Source of the DNA: Terfezia claveryi
Taxonomy: Eukaryota; Ascomycota; Pezizomycetes; Pezizales; Pezizaceae
Direction: 5' to 3'
Length of the DNA stretch: 64,000 bases
Assembly: GCA_015179025.1 (NCBI GenBank)
Contig: WHUX01000014.1
Location: 124,001-188,000, forward strand
Shown: piece by piece, positions 22,905 through 33,417 of the stretch
How positions within the stretch are numbered: the stretch's first letter is position 1
Layout: every line of letters starts with the position of its first letter
Notes under the pieces: generated by a model
Told to the model about the DNA's origin: nothing
Database searches by the model: none
What the model saw: the letters and a program-made list of their open reading frames with translations, nothing else
Position numbers and translations under genes: made by a program

Positions 22905-23847
22905 CCGGTTGGAAATATGATGCGATATGGCAGTGTTGGATAGACGCTGTGTACTGTACACGAGAATAGCGTGTGACGGGTTGTACTCTCTCTTATACTC
23001 AGGCTGTTTCTCGACTCTGGATCTTATTTCTGGCGTATTCAAGTAATTATTGTTGGAATGAGTGACGATCGACGACAGGACCTGCGGATCAATAACCAAG
23101 CGGATCAATAACCAACAATACCCAGGGAATTCTGGGCAGTGTTATTTCGCCTGAGAAAGACGTTGAAGCAGGCGGAGTTATGTCCGGGTTTCCTCTGCTT
23201 TTCTGTTGTTGAAGGCGTTTGGTGTGGGTAATATTGCTCGAGGTGGTGTCGTAGAAGCGGCACTCTACAAGGACAAGCTGGTAAGTCCCCCCTAGTTCTT
23301 GTGAATAAGTAATGCTAGCTAGAGGTAATCAGCCATTGCCAGACTGGAAAACGATGCTTTTCTATGAATATAATGTAAGTATTGGAGATTCTCAAGTTGA
23401 GATCAAATATCATGGCTGATATTCAGCCACCTAAGGGTCTGTGCACTAGTATGCACATATGCATGTTGATCAGCACCAGTTTTGTTCTGGAACCGGTGCA
23501 TAAAGATCACGTATACAAAGGGACAACAGACGGACAACATAACCGTTATAACGTCCATCATATGCCTGGTCCCCGTGTGGCTGTCCTAGGTACATACAAA
23601 TTAGTCTCGAGTTCGGATTGAAGGTTATGGTGTACATGACGAGGCATCACGGGGTGGGGTAGTGCAACAACCTTAGGAGAAAACCTAGATCCGCCGAACC
23701 CAGCAGCCGATTTTAGTCTGGTAGCCGACACTGTTGCGTACTCGTCTAGTCTGGCTTGCACTAGCCTCTCACCCAGACTATCGTCCGACCAGATCTCGCT
23801 TATCCACAATGCCTGCGTTGGGACAAACTTATAGATGATCTCATGCC

Positions 23848-23876
23848 TCTACGAGGGGCTTGTGCCAACCAGACTA
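23848..23876 (-). repeat. TAGTCTGG micro-element, 29 bp, with 11-bp flanking duplication
   Basis: TCTACGAGGGGCTTGTGCC plus AACCAGACTA lies between exact repeats GATCTCATGCC at 23837-23847 and 23877-23887. Confidence 0.75.
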
Positions 23877-24713
23877 GATCTCATGCCATTTATAGAGCGA
23901 TTTCAACGACCATGAGTTGTGATCATTCAAATTGTCCTCTTTCGAAGGGTACTGTGCCAACCAGACTACCAAATCTCATATCTACCAACTATAATGTAAT
24001 TCGACCTAGACCCAAAAATGGCCCCTTTTTAGAACCATGAAAAACAAATGAAAAACAAATGAAAAACAAACTATCAATAGTGTTAACTTATCTAGCAAAC
24101 ATAACCGAGTGCGAGTAAGGATGACGTTGAGCAATTAGCTCTCAAAAATGACTTAGGGCCCCAGTGAGACATGAGTGATATGTACAGTATCTATCACAAT
24201 AGATTGAGCGCTGTTCTAATCCGAACTAAGCACAACAATAGAGATATCGATATATTGGCCGGGGAATTGGGCCAACCAATCGATATACATTGCCTGACTA
24301 TGCTATGTACAAGATAGAAAACTCATCAATATTTGGTGTACCAACCCTCATAGCAGGCTTGTGGGAATCTCTTTCTCGTGCTTCTTCCAAACATTCAGCT
24401 ATTCTCTTTTTAAGGCACGATACTACTTTTTAACAGCCTGTGGTCCACCGGGAAAAGAAGCAAGGATAGGAAACTTCTGGTGCAAACTTTAAGATCTGGA
24501 GTGCAGATGTATGTGCTGCTGTTAACTTAAGCCTCGGTTTAGGAATCCACTTTGATATCTTTACCCTTTAGATATCGACTTAAAGTATGGGGATGGACTT
24601 CCACCAGCTTCCACTATCTTCTGATATAGAGCGGGCTTTTATAATGAGCGATCTCTTTAATGATCTCGATAATCTTACTTCCCCTTGCTTCTGTAATTTT
24701 AGGGGGTCGACCC

Positions 24714-24723
24714 AACCAGACTA
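24714..24723 (-). repeat. TAGTCTGG micro-element, 10 bp, with 9-bp flanking duplication
   Basis: AACCAGACTA is flanked on both sides by GGTCGACCC (24705-24713, 24724-24732). It is the shortest member with a full duplication. Confidence 0.6.
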
Positions 24724-26017
24724 GGTCGACCCCAGCGTGGAGCATTATCTGCATAACCCGAGTTCTTCATGTAAATTCATAGGCCTACCGTCGACTTATT
24801 CCGCCCAGCCGATGCCCAATCGCTTTTAATACTCCACTCAATGTGCCATGGTCGTAGTCTTATTTACCACTCCTGTATGCTAGCTGCATGGTGGCACTGC
24901 ATATTATGCATGGAGGGGTCGCGGATTTTTTTGGTATGCAAATCAATGGCCATGAGCTCGCCGAAGTGAGTCTCTGACGTTCCCACCAACGTCTATGCTA
25001 AAGAAAAGGGCAAGCAGAGGCCCAGCCGGATTTCTACATTGTCCCGTATCTTAGCGGGACCATAACGAGTCCCGCCCCAGAGGGACTTGAAGCTTTCTTG
25101 ACGGAGAGACAAGGAGACGGGATACAAGTATATCGATTGGGGCCTAATTTTGAGAAATTTTTGGCAAGAAATTCAAATACTCGTTCAAGATGAATACCCA
25201 AAAACGCTCGAACGTATTAAGTAGCTTTGTGGAGAAGGCAGGGGGAAGCAACCAGGAAAAGCTATCTCCCTACCTATACTATGTTCTTGATCTTCAACGG
25301 CCAGGTACCGTCAGATTAAGATGCCACTCATGGATGGACTGAGCAAATTGCGATATCACGGCGTACAGTCTAGCGGGGGGTTGTGCCAAAAAGAACTAAG
25401 GGACAATTAAGACTCTGCGAGGGGTAGTGCAACCAGACTAGGGTAGGAGGCGAGCAACAGTAAAGGCAAAACCCATTTTGAGTCGAATAATGCCAATCTG
25501 TATGCGATGCATAGGCATTGCATATGCAAGATTCCCAAACCGGAAGGAGGAAAAGACTTGGTGTGCCTCTCTATAATCTATGTTGTGCCAACCAGACTAG
25601 CTAATAATATGCTTCAGCTAGATAGCGGCATTAGGTATTTGTTACTACAACAAAGCGCCATGACTTGGAGAAAGGAAGGATTCTTGCCTTAGCTCAAATT
25701 GCGAAAGCAGTTGGCAGGCCATGGCAAACAGTTAGAGACGTTCTAGTGGGGTGTGAAACTTCCTCTTTTGTCGGTGTGGCCATTTCCACTTTCAGCACTC
25801 TTGCCTCTGCAGCCTGGAATTTGTCCGCAAACAGCACACGTGAAACAGCAATGTTGCTTTGCACTGGGGCCAGAACACGTTTAGTGCAATTAGCAATGAC
25901 ACAGCAAACAACAGAAGGATTTGCTCTATTATGGCAAACAACTCGATGTCGATGTACATTTTCGGCCTGGGGCAGAAAATCCGATAGGACTGGTCGCTGA
26001 TAAAGATTGAAATAGCT

Positions 26018-26870
26018 CATCCCAATCGGTTTCCTTAATAAATGGGGGCCAGATGGTGGAACGCCTCTGGTGGCTAATTCTTGTACTGGTAAGAACTATT
26101 TAGAAGGATATTTTTGATTAATCCATGCTAATAATATGCGTGTAGGATGGCAGATGTTCGTTGGAACAGATCTGTTGTATTGCCCAACAATTAGGTAGGT
26201 TGCGAGTCTCAGAATTGTGGAACACTCACTAACAATGCATAGGCAAGACATCATTACATGCCAGAAAAACCTATAATAAGCAAATCCTCATCTCTTTTTG
26301 GTGGAGTCGCCAACGGGACTGATGCAAAGCTGTTCGCCGAGAAAGTGTGGGCAATCTTCGGAAACCAATGGCACTACTTCCGCCCCTTTGGTGAAGCCAT
26401 CGTTGATGGATTTGACCGCGACTTCGAGAATGGTCCAGCAGCCGGCTATGAACATTGCCTACCGCCTCCGCCAACTCATGAACGACGACAAAGCAAATAC
26501 CGGGAAGGAATGGATTCTCACGGGGGCCCCACAATGTCCTCAGCCAGATTCCATGCTCGATGTTGCCTTGAGAAAATTTTGTCTTCGATGCGATCTTCGT
26601 CCAATTTTATGACAACCCCTCTTGTCAAGCCTCCAATTGGGTACTCGGAAAGGATCAAACTACCAATGTAGGATTCAACTTCGCTATGTGGGACGTTTAT
26701 GCCAAAATATCAAAAGAATCCGAAGATGAAAGTCTTCCTGGCCCTTCCCCTGGCTGGACAGATAGCGACTGGTTATGTGAGCAGAAGCATCGCGGCAAGC
26801 ATCTCAAGAGATATAGCAACTTCGGAGGTTTCGCAGATGGGATGCATTCCTTACGGAGCTAAATAGTGGC
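26018..26870 (+). pseudogene. Decayed class III chitinase (glycoside hydrolase family 18)
   Basis: Pieces of one secreted endochitinase appear in order but in different frames: IPIGFLNKWGPDGGTP (26018), FVGTDLLYCPTI, QDIITCQK, GGVANGTDAKLFAEKVW, RPFGEAIVDGFDRDFENG, EWILTGAPQCPQPD, FVQFYDNPSCQ, FNFAMWDVYAKIS, MKVFLALPLAGQIATGYVS and SNFGGFADGM. The catalytic pattern DGxDxDxE is still readable as DGFDRDFE, with Arg replacing the usual Phe. Two possible introns start at 26084 (GTAAGA) and near 26194. At least three frame changes and several stops break the coding region, and no N-terminal signal peptide is recognisable. The surroundings are repeat-rich, which fits decay after the locus entered a repeat compartment. 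Confidence 0.8.
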
Positions 26871-29170
26871 TACGTTTCTTACTTGAAGAAAGCCTTGAAG
26901 TCACAACCTATTCCAGTGCTCCCCAAAGTCATTTAAGCGGAAAGCGGATTTTGCCATCCATGGTCATAGCCACCACCAAAAGCATCTTTGAGGACAGCTC
27001 ACAACAGTGAGGCAGGCTAGGCATGTACATAATAAGGAGTTAAAGGGAGTGTCGGAAAGGAGAGTTGACAGAAGGGGCTTTGAGGACTTATCATAATGCA
27101 AATTAGCGAACCTCATGACCCGAGATACCTCAATGTCAACGTAGTTACACCATGAATAGTAGTAATTATCTTGATTCTTCAATATATTGACTTTGTAACC
27201 ACAGGGGGCAAATTGAGGGTTCTACCTCCTGATATACTCTTAATACCCGCCACGGAAAAATCTAGTTAGACATCTGTGGAGAAAAGTCAGAAGGCGAGAA
27301 AAACATACTCTGGATCCTATAATATCGTACATGGAGAATTTCCCTTTGGGGGATATTGACTCTCACCAGGCTTTGCACAAGAGCACCACTGGTCCTTTGG
27401 GATTGGGTCCATAACCGAGGGGACGTGAAGCCCACACCCAAACCAAGTCTTACCAGCTAGAATCATTAACTAGATTAGCATCTGTATCCTTTTGTTTATA
27501 TTAGAAGAGTGTACGTACAGCAGGTACCACACTTAGCAGGCCTGCACATGTTTTTTTTCTATGGGTACTTTGCGTTTGAATTGTGGGTCGAAGTTCGTTC
27601 CTCTTTACGTGCGGAGATCGCTTCTCTTCTGTACAAATGATAAGGTGAGTCAAACATTACTTAGCACCACCCCGCAGGCCTCCTGACCACTATAACCACT
27701 TAAACAGCTAGCTATAGAGGACATACAAGTAGATTATGACGTATCTCGAATTTTACCGTGAAGGAGCTTGGGTAGTGAAGTTTGGGAAGCATTGATTGTT
27801 CCTTTGCCGTTCGCAAAACACTGCCAAGCGACCCATACTATCCAGTGCATGGAATGTGACCACCTCACCGAGGGGCTTGTGCCAACCAGACTATGAATAG
27901 GAATATGATAAAGCCTAGACCTCATCTACCTGTAACTACAGCTGTGGCTCAACCTTCATCCCGATTGCACATCTACAACTTTGACGACAGATGTCTCAAG
28001 AACCACAACCTCTCATAACCTATCCAAGGTACCTGCATCAGGGTTTCGCTCCTTAGGCTGCTAAACCAATACCCTTTATTTGTTTCTATAGACTAGCGAA
28101 AAGGCAAAAATATCTGGAGAGGGTCCAGGTTCAAGCTTGGCATTAACAGGTAGAATCGTTCTGGTGTAAAAAAAAGTGATGATTGAAGTTAAGCAAAGAT
28201 TTCTACTTGTTTATCATGAAGCTGGTTGCACTACCCCTCGCTAGACTAGAAGTCTAGCAATTCCACCGCAATCCAACTTCAAAGCTAGACTAGGTCTAAT
28301 ACCCTATTGGGATATGCAAGCCGTGCAAGTAGCATACATAGACCTGTTCTAGCACCTTGAATATTCCTTCACCCTTTATAGGATGTGGAATTTCCAACAC
28401 TACCAATTGGTAGGCGCTGAACATCCTGTTGTGTAAACCGGGAAGTAGGTTCTCCATGCCTCATCAGATAGTTCATCTTCTGGCCCTTTCACTAAATTGA
28501 CTTCTACTATATTTCCACTTGTGCCTTTAGTATCCAGTGCTGAATTCTCAACCGCTAGACTCAATGGTATGTTTGTTCATTCTAATCGCGCCTTACCAAG
28601 AGTTTGAGCTACAATTCTAGATGCGAAAGGTCTTGCATGCTGAGGCTACTCCCCTGGCACCCCCTCGGTCACCTTCACTTGCCACATCTACAAAAATTGT
28701 GCGAAAGGCCTCTATATTGAACGTTAGAAATCCAGGAATCTGGAAAAGCAATAGTATAATTGTATATTTATTGCCCTACATATACTCCGTAGACATAGAG
28801 TTTTGTATGCCTTGCAGCTGTAGTCTGTGTCTGTGACATTTGCACTAGAGATGGATGGTACATCATGTCCTCAGCATGCACGTGATGCGTGATGGAATGG
28901 AGCACGAAAAGAACCCTGCGAGGAGTATGGAGTAGTAGTAGTATCCGTAGAACCAGATTTAGAAAGAACCAGACTATCCAAAAAGATGCGCAAAGCATAA
29001 GCGTGTACCTATAGTAAAAATTTTCTTAATTTCGAATGTGGGCCGGGGGTCTGCATAACGGTAGTACCTATACTGTCAACTCTTTAATCGCTTCATGGTT
29101 AGATTACGCCCTGGTCCAGTACCCAAACCTCTTGATCCTAATCTCAATATGACCATAGCAGTTCCTTTCT
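26871..29170. other. Gene-poor stretch, no gene recognised
   Basis: AT-rich DNA with micro-element ends at 27886 and 28969 and a variant around 28225-28250 (GCTGGTTGCACTACCCCTCG). Short open frames have no recognisable domain. Confidence 0.45.
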
Positions 29171-29540
29171 TACCGCATCTACTGGTGTATAACGATCCTT
29201 GTCAGTTTAAAGACATAGGTCGAGCTTATGCAGTAAAGGTGATAAAATAGGTGGATGGTAACAAGCTCACTGAGGTATAATGGTCCCTGTCAGTTAAACT
29301 GACAAGGATCGTTGTTCGCCAGTGGATGCGGTATTCGCGATCCATACCCCAAGCAAATCAGTTCGGAGCATTTTGCCTGCCTTATTCGAATGAAGCCATA
29401 ACCAGGCAGCTGCCACTGGATGTGTAATTGCAATTCGGCGATGTCCAATGCTAGTATCTTCTCATATTTGCCAATGTTTCCTCCAGAATATCGCCGATTT
29501 TATAATAACAAACTGACAGGGACCGTTATACCTCAGTGTG
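29171..29540. mobile_element. Two interlocked MITE-like inverted-repeat units
   Basis: Unit 1: TACCGCATCTACTGG and AACGATCCTTGTCAGTTTAA at 29171-29210 recur inverted at 29294-29331. Unit 2: CTGAGGTATAATGGTCCCTG at about 29266-29285 recurs inverted at about 29512-29537. The units overlap by about 60 bp. The inner motif GTAAACTGACAAGGATCGTT also appears at about 42936 and a shorter form at about 34904. Confidence 0.55.
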
Positions 29541-29554
29541 CGTGGTATGTTAAG

Positions 29555-29578
29555 GAGGGGCTAGTGCAAGCCAGACTA
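29555..29578 (-). repeat. TAGTCTGG micro-element, 24 bp, split from its right flank by foldback FB-A
   Basis: GAGGGGCTAGTGCAAGCC plus AGACTA. On its left is ATGTTAAG (29547-29554). Its right flank is now foldback element FB-A, but directly after that element stands ATGTTTAAG (31390-31398). Without FB-A the two would bracket the micro-element as a near-perfect duplication. Confidence 0.6.
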
Positions 29579-31386
29579 CCCTTGCAAGCCTACTAGTGAG
29601 CAGCCACCGTCTAGTGCACACCCCTGCAAAAACCCCTGCAACAGCGTCTCCAGCCACAACTCGTGAGATATCATGAGCATAGTGATTCTGACTAAATACA
29701 TATCTATGAAAATGAGTACGCTCTATAACATGGTTACGCTCACATCCCACCAAGATCAACTGAAAACCCAATATTCCCCTTTCCAACATGACCTTCCCAA
29801 AGACCCACCCCCACCCTCTCAACCACTCGTATAGGCCAAGTACCTAGCGGGTGAGCCTATGACGACTAGAAGGTCATTTTCTGGTATCTATATTCATGTC
29901 ATAACAGCCTCTAGGGCAGCAGCCGCCAATATGACCAAAATTTATACAATCTACAACAGCGCTCCAAAATAAACTATTTTCAGAATTAACTAACTTACTT
30001 TATATATGCTAGTCTGAACTCTCCACCTTCCCCTTCTGCAACCTGCCCCTCTACAGCATTCTCAATCACTACGGAGAGGTCCCCAATTGCTCTAAAAGCT
30101 CCAATAGCTCCAATACTGCCTCCCTTCAAGAACTATCCTCCTAACAGCTACTCCCTCTACCTATACACCAAATATTGCACAAATAGGCCTATAACAACTA
30201 GGAGACCTATGCCTAGCATCTACCTCCAGCACTGAAGGTGGAGTGTGCAAAATGGTAACAATGGAAGGCCTCAATTCGGGGTACTAATCTCCCAAATAAG
30301 CAATTCCGAGAGCTATTATCCAATTAACCAAATACACCTTATTTATGCCCTCCTAGATCTGCCTGATCCGAACTCTCCTCCAGAGCTTTAGCACCCTCGT
30401 AGGGGTCTCTAATACTAGTAGCTCTGGAACTCCAATACCCCCCCCCCTAATTCTGGGCTCCAATAGCCGCTTTTATCACCTTTCTCGAGGCATTTTTGCA
30501 ACCCACCCAAGCATTACCAATACCAACGCAGAACAGTTGGTAGAGCACTGAGTTAAATACCCGGTTGAGTGCTATATAGGTTGGCACTAGGCTGGACACT
30601 AGGTTGGACGCTAGATTGGGCGCTGCCTATATAGTCCGGTTGGAACAAGAACGCTATAGTGGATACTAGCTAGATAGTAGGTCAGGCACACCAGGCTGAC
30701 GTTAGACTAATGCTCGATTAATCAGACTATGCTCGCCTACTGGCGGGTACTTAGATATTGGGAAATATCGATGATGGGGAACAAATGGTTGAAATGAGGG
30801 GGTTGCAACAACCTCAGAAACCCCCCAATTACAAGCGACCCATGAAGGCTAAAGAGGGGGTATTGGAGCTTTTAGAGCTATTGGAGGCCTCTCCGTAGTA
30901 ATTGAGAATGCTGCGAAGTGGTGGTTATAGAAGGGGGAAAGGCTAGGGTCCAGGATAGCATAGATAGAGCAAATTTAGTAAATTCTTAAAATAGCTCGTT
31001 TTGGGTTTTTTTTGATTGCATACCATTCTATCATATTCAAGGCTGCTGCCCTAGAGGCTATTTTGACATGAATATAGATACCAGGAAATGACCTTCTAGT
31101 CGTCATTGGCTCACCGGCTGAGTACCTGGCCTATACGGGTGGTTGAGGGGGTGGGGGTGGGTCTTCGGGGAGGCCATATTGGAAGGGGGGGATATTGGTT
31201 TTCACTTGATGTTGGTGGGATGTGAGCATAACCATATTGTAGAGCGAACTCGTTTCTATAGATATGCATTTAGCCAGAATCACTAGGCTCCTGATATATC
31301 ATGAGTTGTGGCTGGAGACGCTGTTGCAGGGGTTTTTGCAGGGGTGTGCACTAGACGGTGGCTGCTCACTAGTAGGCTTGCAAGGG
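29579..31386. mobile_element. Long-inverted-repeat (foldback) element FB-A with TA target duplication
   Basis: Terminal CCCTTGCAAGCC (29579) and GGCTTGCAAGGG (ending 31386) are reverse complements, and TA flanks both ends (29577-29578, 31387-31388). The inverted arms run about 545 bp each (to about 30120 and from about 30845) with moderate divergence. The 0.7-kb centre has no transposase frame and contains loose repeats of CTAGGTTGGAC type near 30560-30640. TA duplication and size suggest a non-autonomous Tc1/mariner-type element. Confidence 0.75.
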
Positions 31387-31553
31387 TACATGTTTAAGAT
31401 ACAACACTATACCACTCTTCTACTAGACACACACCTCGCTACTTGGCATGACTCTATGCAAAGGCCCCTTTTTTATGCCAGACTAACAACCCTACCAGCA
31501 TACCCAGCATACCCAGCAACCGTGCCAAACTACCAGCAACCCAGATAGCCAGC

Positions 31554-31568
31554 TAGTCTGGTTGCAAT
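31554..31568 (+). repeat. TAGTCTGG micro-element, 15 bp, with 9-bp flanking duplication
   Basis: TAGTCTGGTTGCAAT lies between ATAGCCAGC at 31545-31553 and 31569-31577. The neighbourhood is rich in CAGCATACC words, so part of the flank match could be local repetition. Confidence 0.55.
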
Positions 31569-31897
31569 ATAGCCAGCATAGTCTCGGCACCCGACCCTCG
31601 AGTTTGGCATATAGCCAGCATAACCTGTATAACCCTCTTAACGAGGGGCTAGCTACTGTATAACCGGCACCAGCATACCCGCCCCTAACTGATGATACCC
31701 TTATTACCAGCTACGGTAATAAGCTGATTAGTCATGTACGGACTAGGCAGAGCATGTAGTTTAGACAGTGATGCTCTCAGAGGAGCATCACAGAGACATA
31801 CACGAGATGAGCACATTCCGACATTCCTGAGTTCCATCAGGTTATGAAGCCCTCTTATTGTTGCTAGAAAAGACAGACCACACCCCTTTACTACATC

Positions 31898-32863
31898 ATG
31901 GATGAGCTTCCTACAAAGTTCGATCGGGGCTCTGCCACTGTCCCACTATTAGATGGAAGCAACTATCCATCATGGAAGAAAACGATGAGGATTCTGCTGA
32001 TGAAAGTTGGCGTATTATCATTAGTAGACGAACCACGACCTGCTCATGCTACTGGACGTTGGGAAAAGTGTGATAGATGGACTTTCTCAGAGATTTTCTT
32101 CAGCTGCGGACCAGAACAACAATTATGCATCGAAGAAGACATGTCAGCTAAGGAAGCATGGGATACCCTGGCAGACCTTTACCAATCGGCGTCACTGGGG
32201 AACATATTCAGACTCACATCTGAATTCAATATGAAAAAACAATTGCCCAACCAGCAAGCCATCCAATTTATTACCTCCGTATGCACGGCAGCTGCAGAAC
32301 TTAGATACCTGGGTGAAGACCTAAGCGATCAAAAAATAAAATGGCAGATTCTGGGCAATCTACTACCAGAATATGATGCATTCATTGGTCACCACCTTAT
32401 CCAACATCGATGTCCCAACAAAGCCTATGACGGTAGCGGCCATAAAAGAAGCTATCCTGAGAGAAGAACGGCAAATCTTACTCAAAAAGGACACCAAACA
32501 ACCACTTACACCTATTCCTCCGAATATTATTCCTCCCAATATAGGTACGTCAACATCATTCGTTACTCAACATAATAACGACAAATGCTCTACCTGTGGT
32601 CGAAAGGTCGTTGCACAATCTCTTACGTGCCGACACGAGAAATGGTTGCCGATGCACTAACAAAGGCACTGCCTCGAGAACGTCATGAGAAGCTGACAAG
32701 GCAAATGAGCCTGCAATTTGGAACGGAAGAAGCGAAAAGATGCAATCAATGCCTCCAAGCCTTTACCACACGAAATGCCTTATACCGACACTTAAGTGTT
32801 GAGAAACACTATTGTGATGAGAACACACCTTCTATATCAATAATAAGCCTCGCTAATGAATAA
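31898..32863 (+). pseudogene. copia gag fused by deletion to an RNase H tail with C2H2 finger
   Basis: From ATG 31898 a copia-type gag is readable (YPSWKKTMRILLMKVG, then AKEAWDTLADLYQS). It shifts frame near 32400 and reaches the first half of a zinc knuckle, CSTCGRK, at about 32585-32608. Immediately afterwards the reading becomes the end of RNase H (ISYVPTREMVADALTKALPR). The roughly 3-kb core of pol is therefore deleted at about 32605. The tail continues into a classical C2H2 finger, CNQCLQAFTTRNALYRH followed by a second histidine, and stops at 32863. The element could move only with proteins supplied in trans. Confidence 0.75.
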
Positions 32864-32877
32864 ACTCGGTAGGCATA

Positions 32878-33212
32878 CACCCACTCATTGTGGTATACAA
32901 ATCCACTCATTGTGGTTATCCACTCATTGTGGCATACATAATAATGACTCACGAATTAGATCATTTCTATTTCTCCTATGAGTACATATATCCACTCATT
33001 GTGGTATACAGCGGATTAGATCATTTCTGATCCTGAGGGTACATATATCCACTCATTGTGGTATACATGATAACAACCCACGCTGACATCCTAATATTGG
33101 GACCAGACATCCTGGCAGCGAAGTACATATATACACCCACTCATTGTGGTATACAAATCCACTCATTGTGGTTATCCACTCATTGTGGTATACAAATCCA
33201 CTCATTGTGGTA
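32878..33212 (+). repeat. Dispersed tandem of CCACTCATTGTGG (nine copies)
   Basis: The 13-mer CCACTCATTGTGG, itself a small hairpin (CCAC/GTGG), occurs nine times between the copia stop codon and the 3' LTR. Most copies are followed by TATACA or TTAT. It is not seen elsewhere in the window. Confidence 0.8.
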
Positions 33213-33347
33213 GCATACATGATAATGGCTTATGCTGACATCTCTATAGAACATTCTTATCCTACAACGACGTACATCGGAGATGGAGAGTTAATAGATA
33301 TTGATTTTCACGAGATGAGCACATTCCGACATTCCTGAGTTCCATCA

Positions 33348-33417
33348 CTAACCAGACTAACCCGCCCCCTTGCGCCAACCAGACTAACCCGCCCCCTAGT
33401 CTGGCTTGCACTAGCCC
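33348..33417. repeat. Cluster of three TAGTCTGG micro-elements with ACCCGCCCC duplications
   Basis: From left: the remainder of a micro-element (TAACCAGACTA once the copia element is removed), ACCCGCCCCC (33360-33369), TTGCGCCAACCAGACTA (33370-33386), ACCCGCCCCC again (33387-33396), then TAGTCTGGCTTGCACTAGCCC (33397-33417; head given here in 20-mer TAGTCTGGCTTGCACTAGCC plus C). ACCCGCCCC also stands left of the copia element at 31677-31685. Confidence 0.65.

Larger units (their letters stand above)
22428..26017. other. Gene-poor stretch with micro-elements and a G-quadruplex motif
   Basis: No intact gene. ARL8 upstream sequence lies at the left end. The remainder is AT-rich with many TAGTCTGG-family ends (23714, 23747, 23773, 23869, 23961, 24716, 25433, 25592). 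GAAAAACAAAT is repeated three times at about 24038-24071. The member at 23747-23780 has both ends (TAGTCTGG..CCAGACTA) between TCGTC repeats. Confidence 0.55.
31690..33347 (+). mobile_element. Internally deleted Ty1/copia-type LTR retrotransposon
   Basis: A 5-bp duplication CTAAC flanks the element (31685-31689, 33348-33352). It begins TGATG and ends CCATCA. The last 39 bp before the internal region (31801-31839) and the last 39 bp of the element (33309-33347) are identical, so a 150-bp 5' LTR at 31690-31839 is inferred. The 3' copy is recognisable only over those 39 bp. Directly after the 5' LTR, GGTTATGAAGCCCT resembles the half-tRNA initiator-Met primer site known for copia, with one extra base. 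Internal coding runs from gag straight into the RNase H tail, so protease, integrase and most of RT are missing. Confidence 0.75.

Noticed and set aside
25665..26000. 111-codon frame just before the chitinase relic
   Set aside because: I looked for the missing chitinase N-terminus here; the expected signal peptide and first beta strand are not readable in any frame.
27871..27900. Micro-element at 27868-27893 as an insertion with duplication
   Set aside because: The core is clear but no direct repeat of 6 bp or more could be found in its flanks, so it is counted only as a family member.
32878..33212. CRISPR-like array of CCACTCATTGTGG
   Set aside because: Spacing is irregular, the repeat is only 13 bp, spacers are themselves related, and it is the non-coding tail of a retroelement in a fungal genome.
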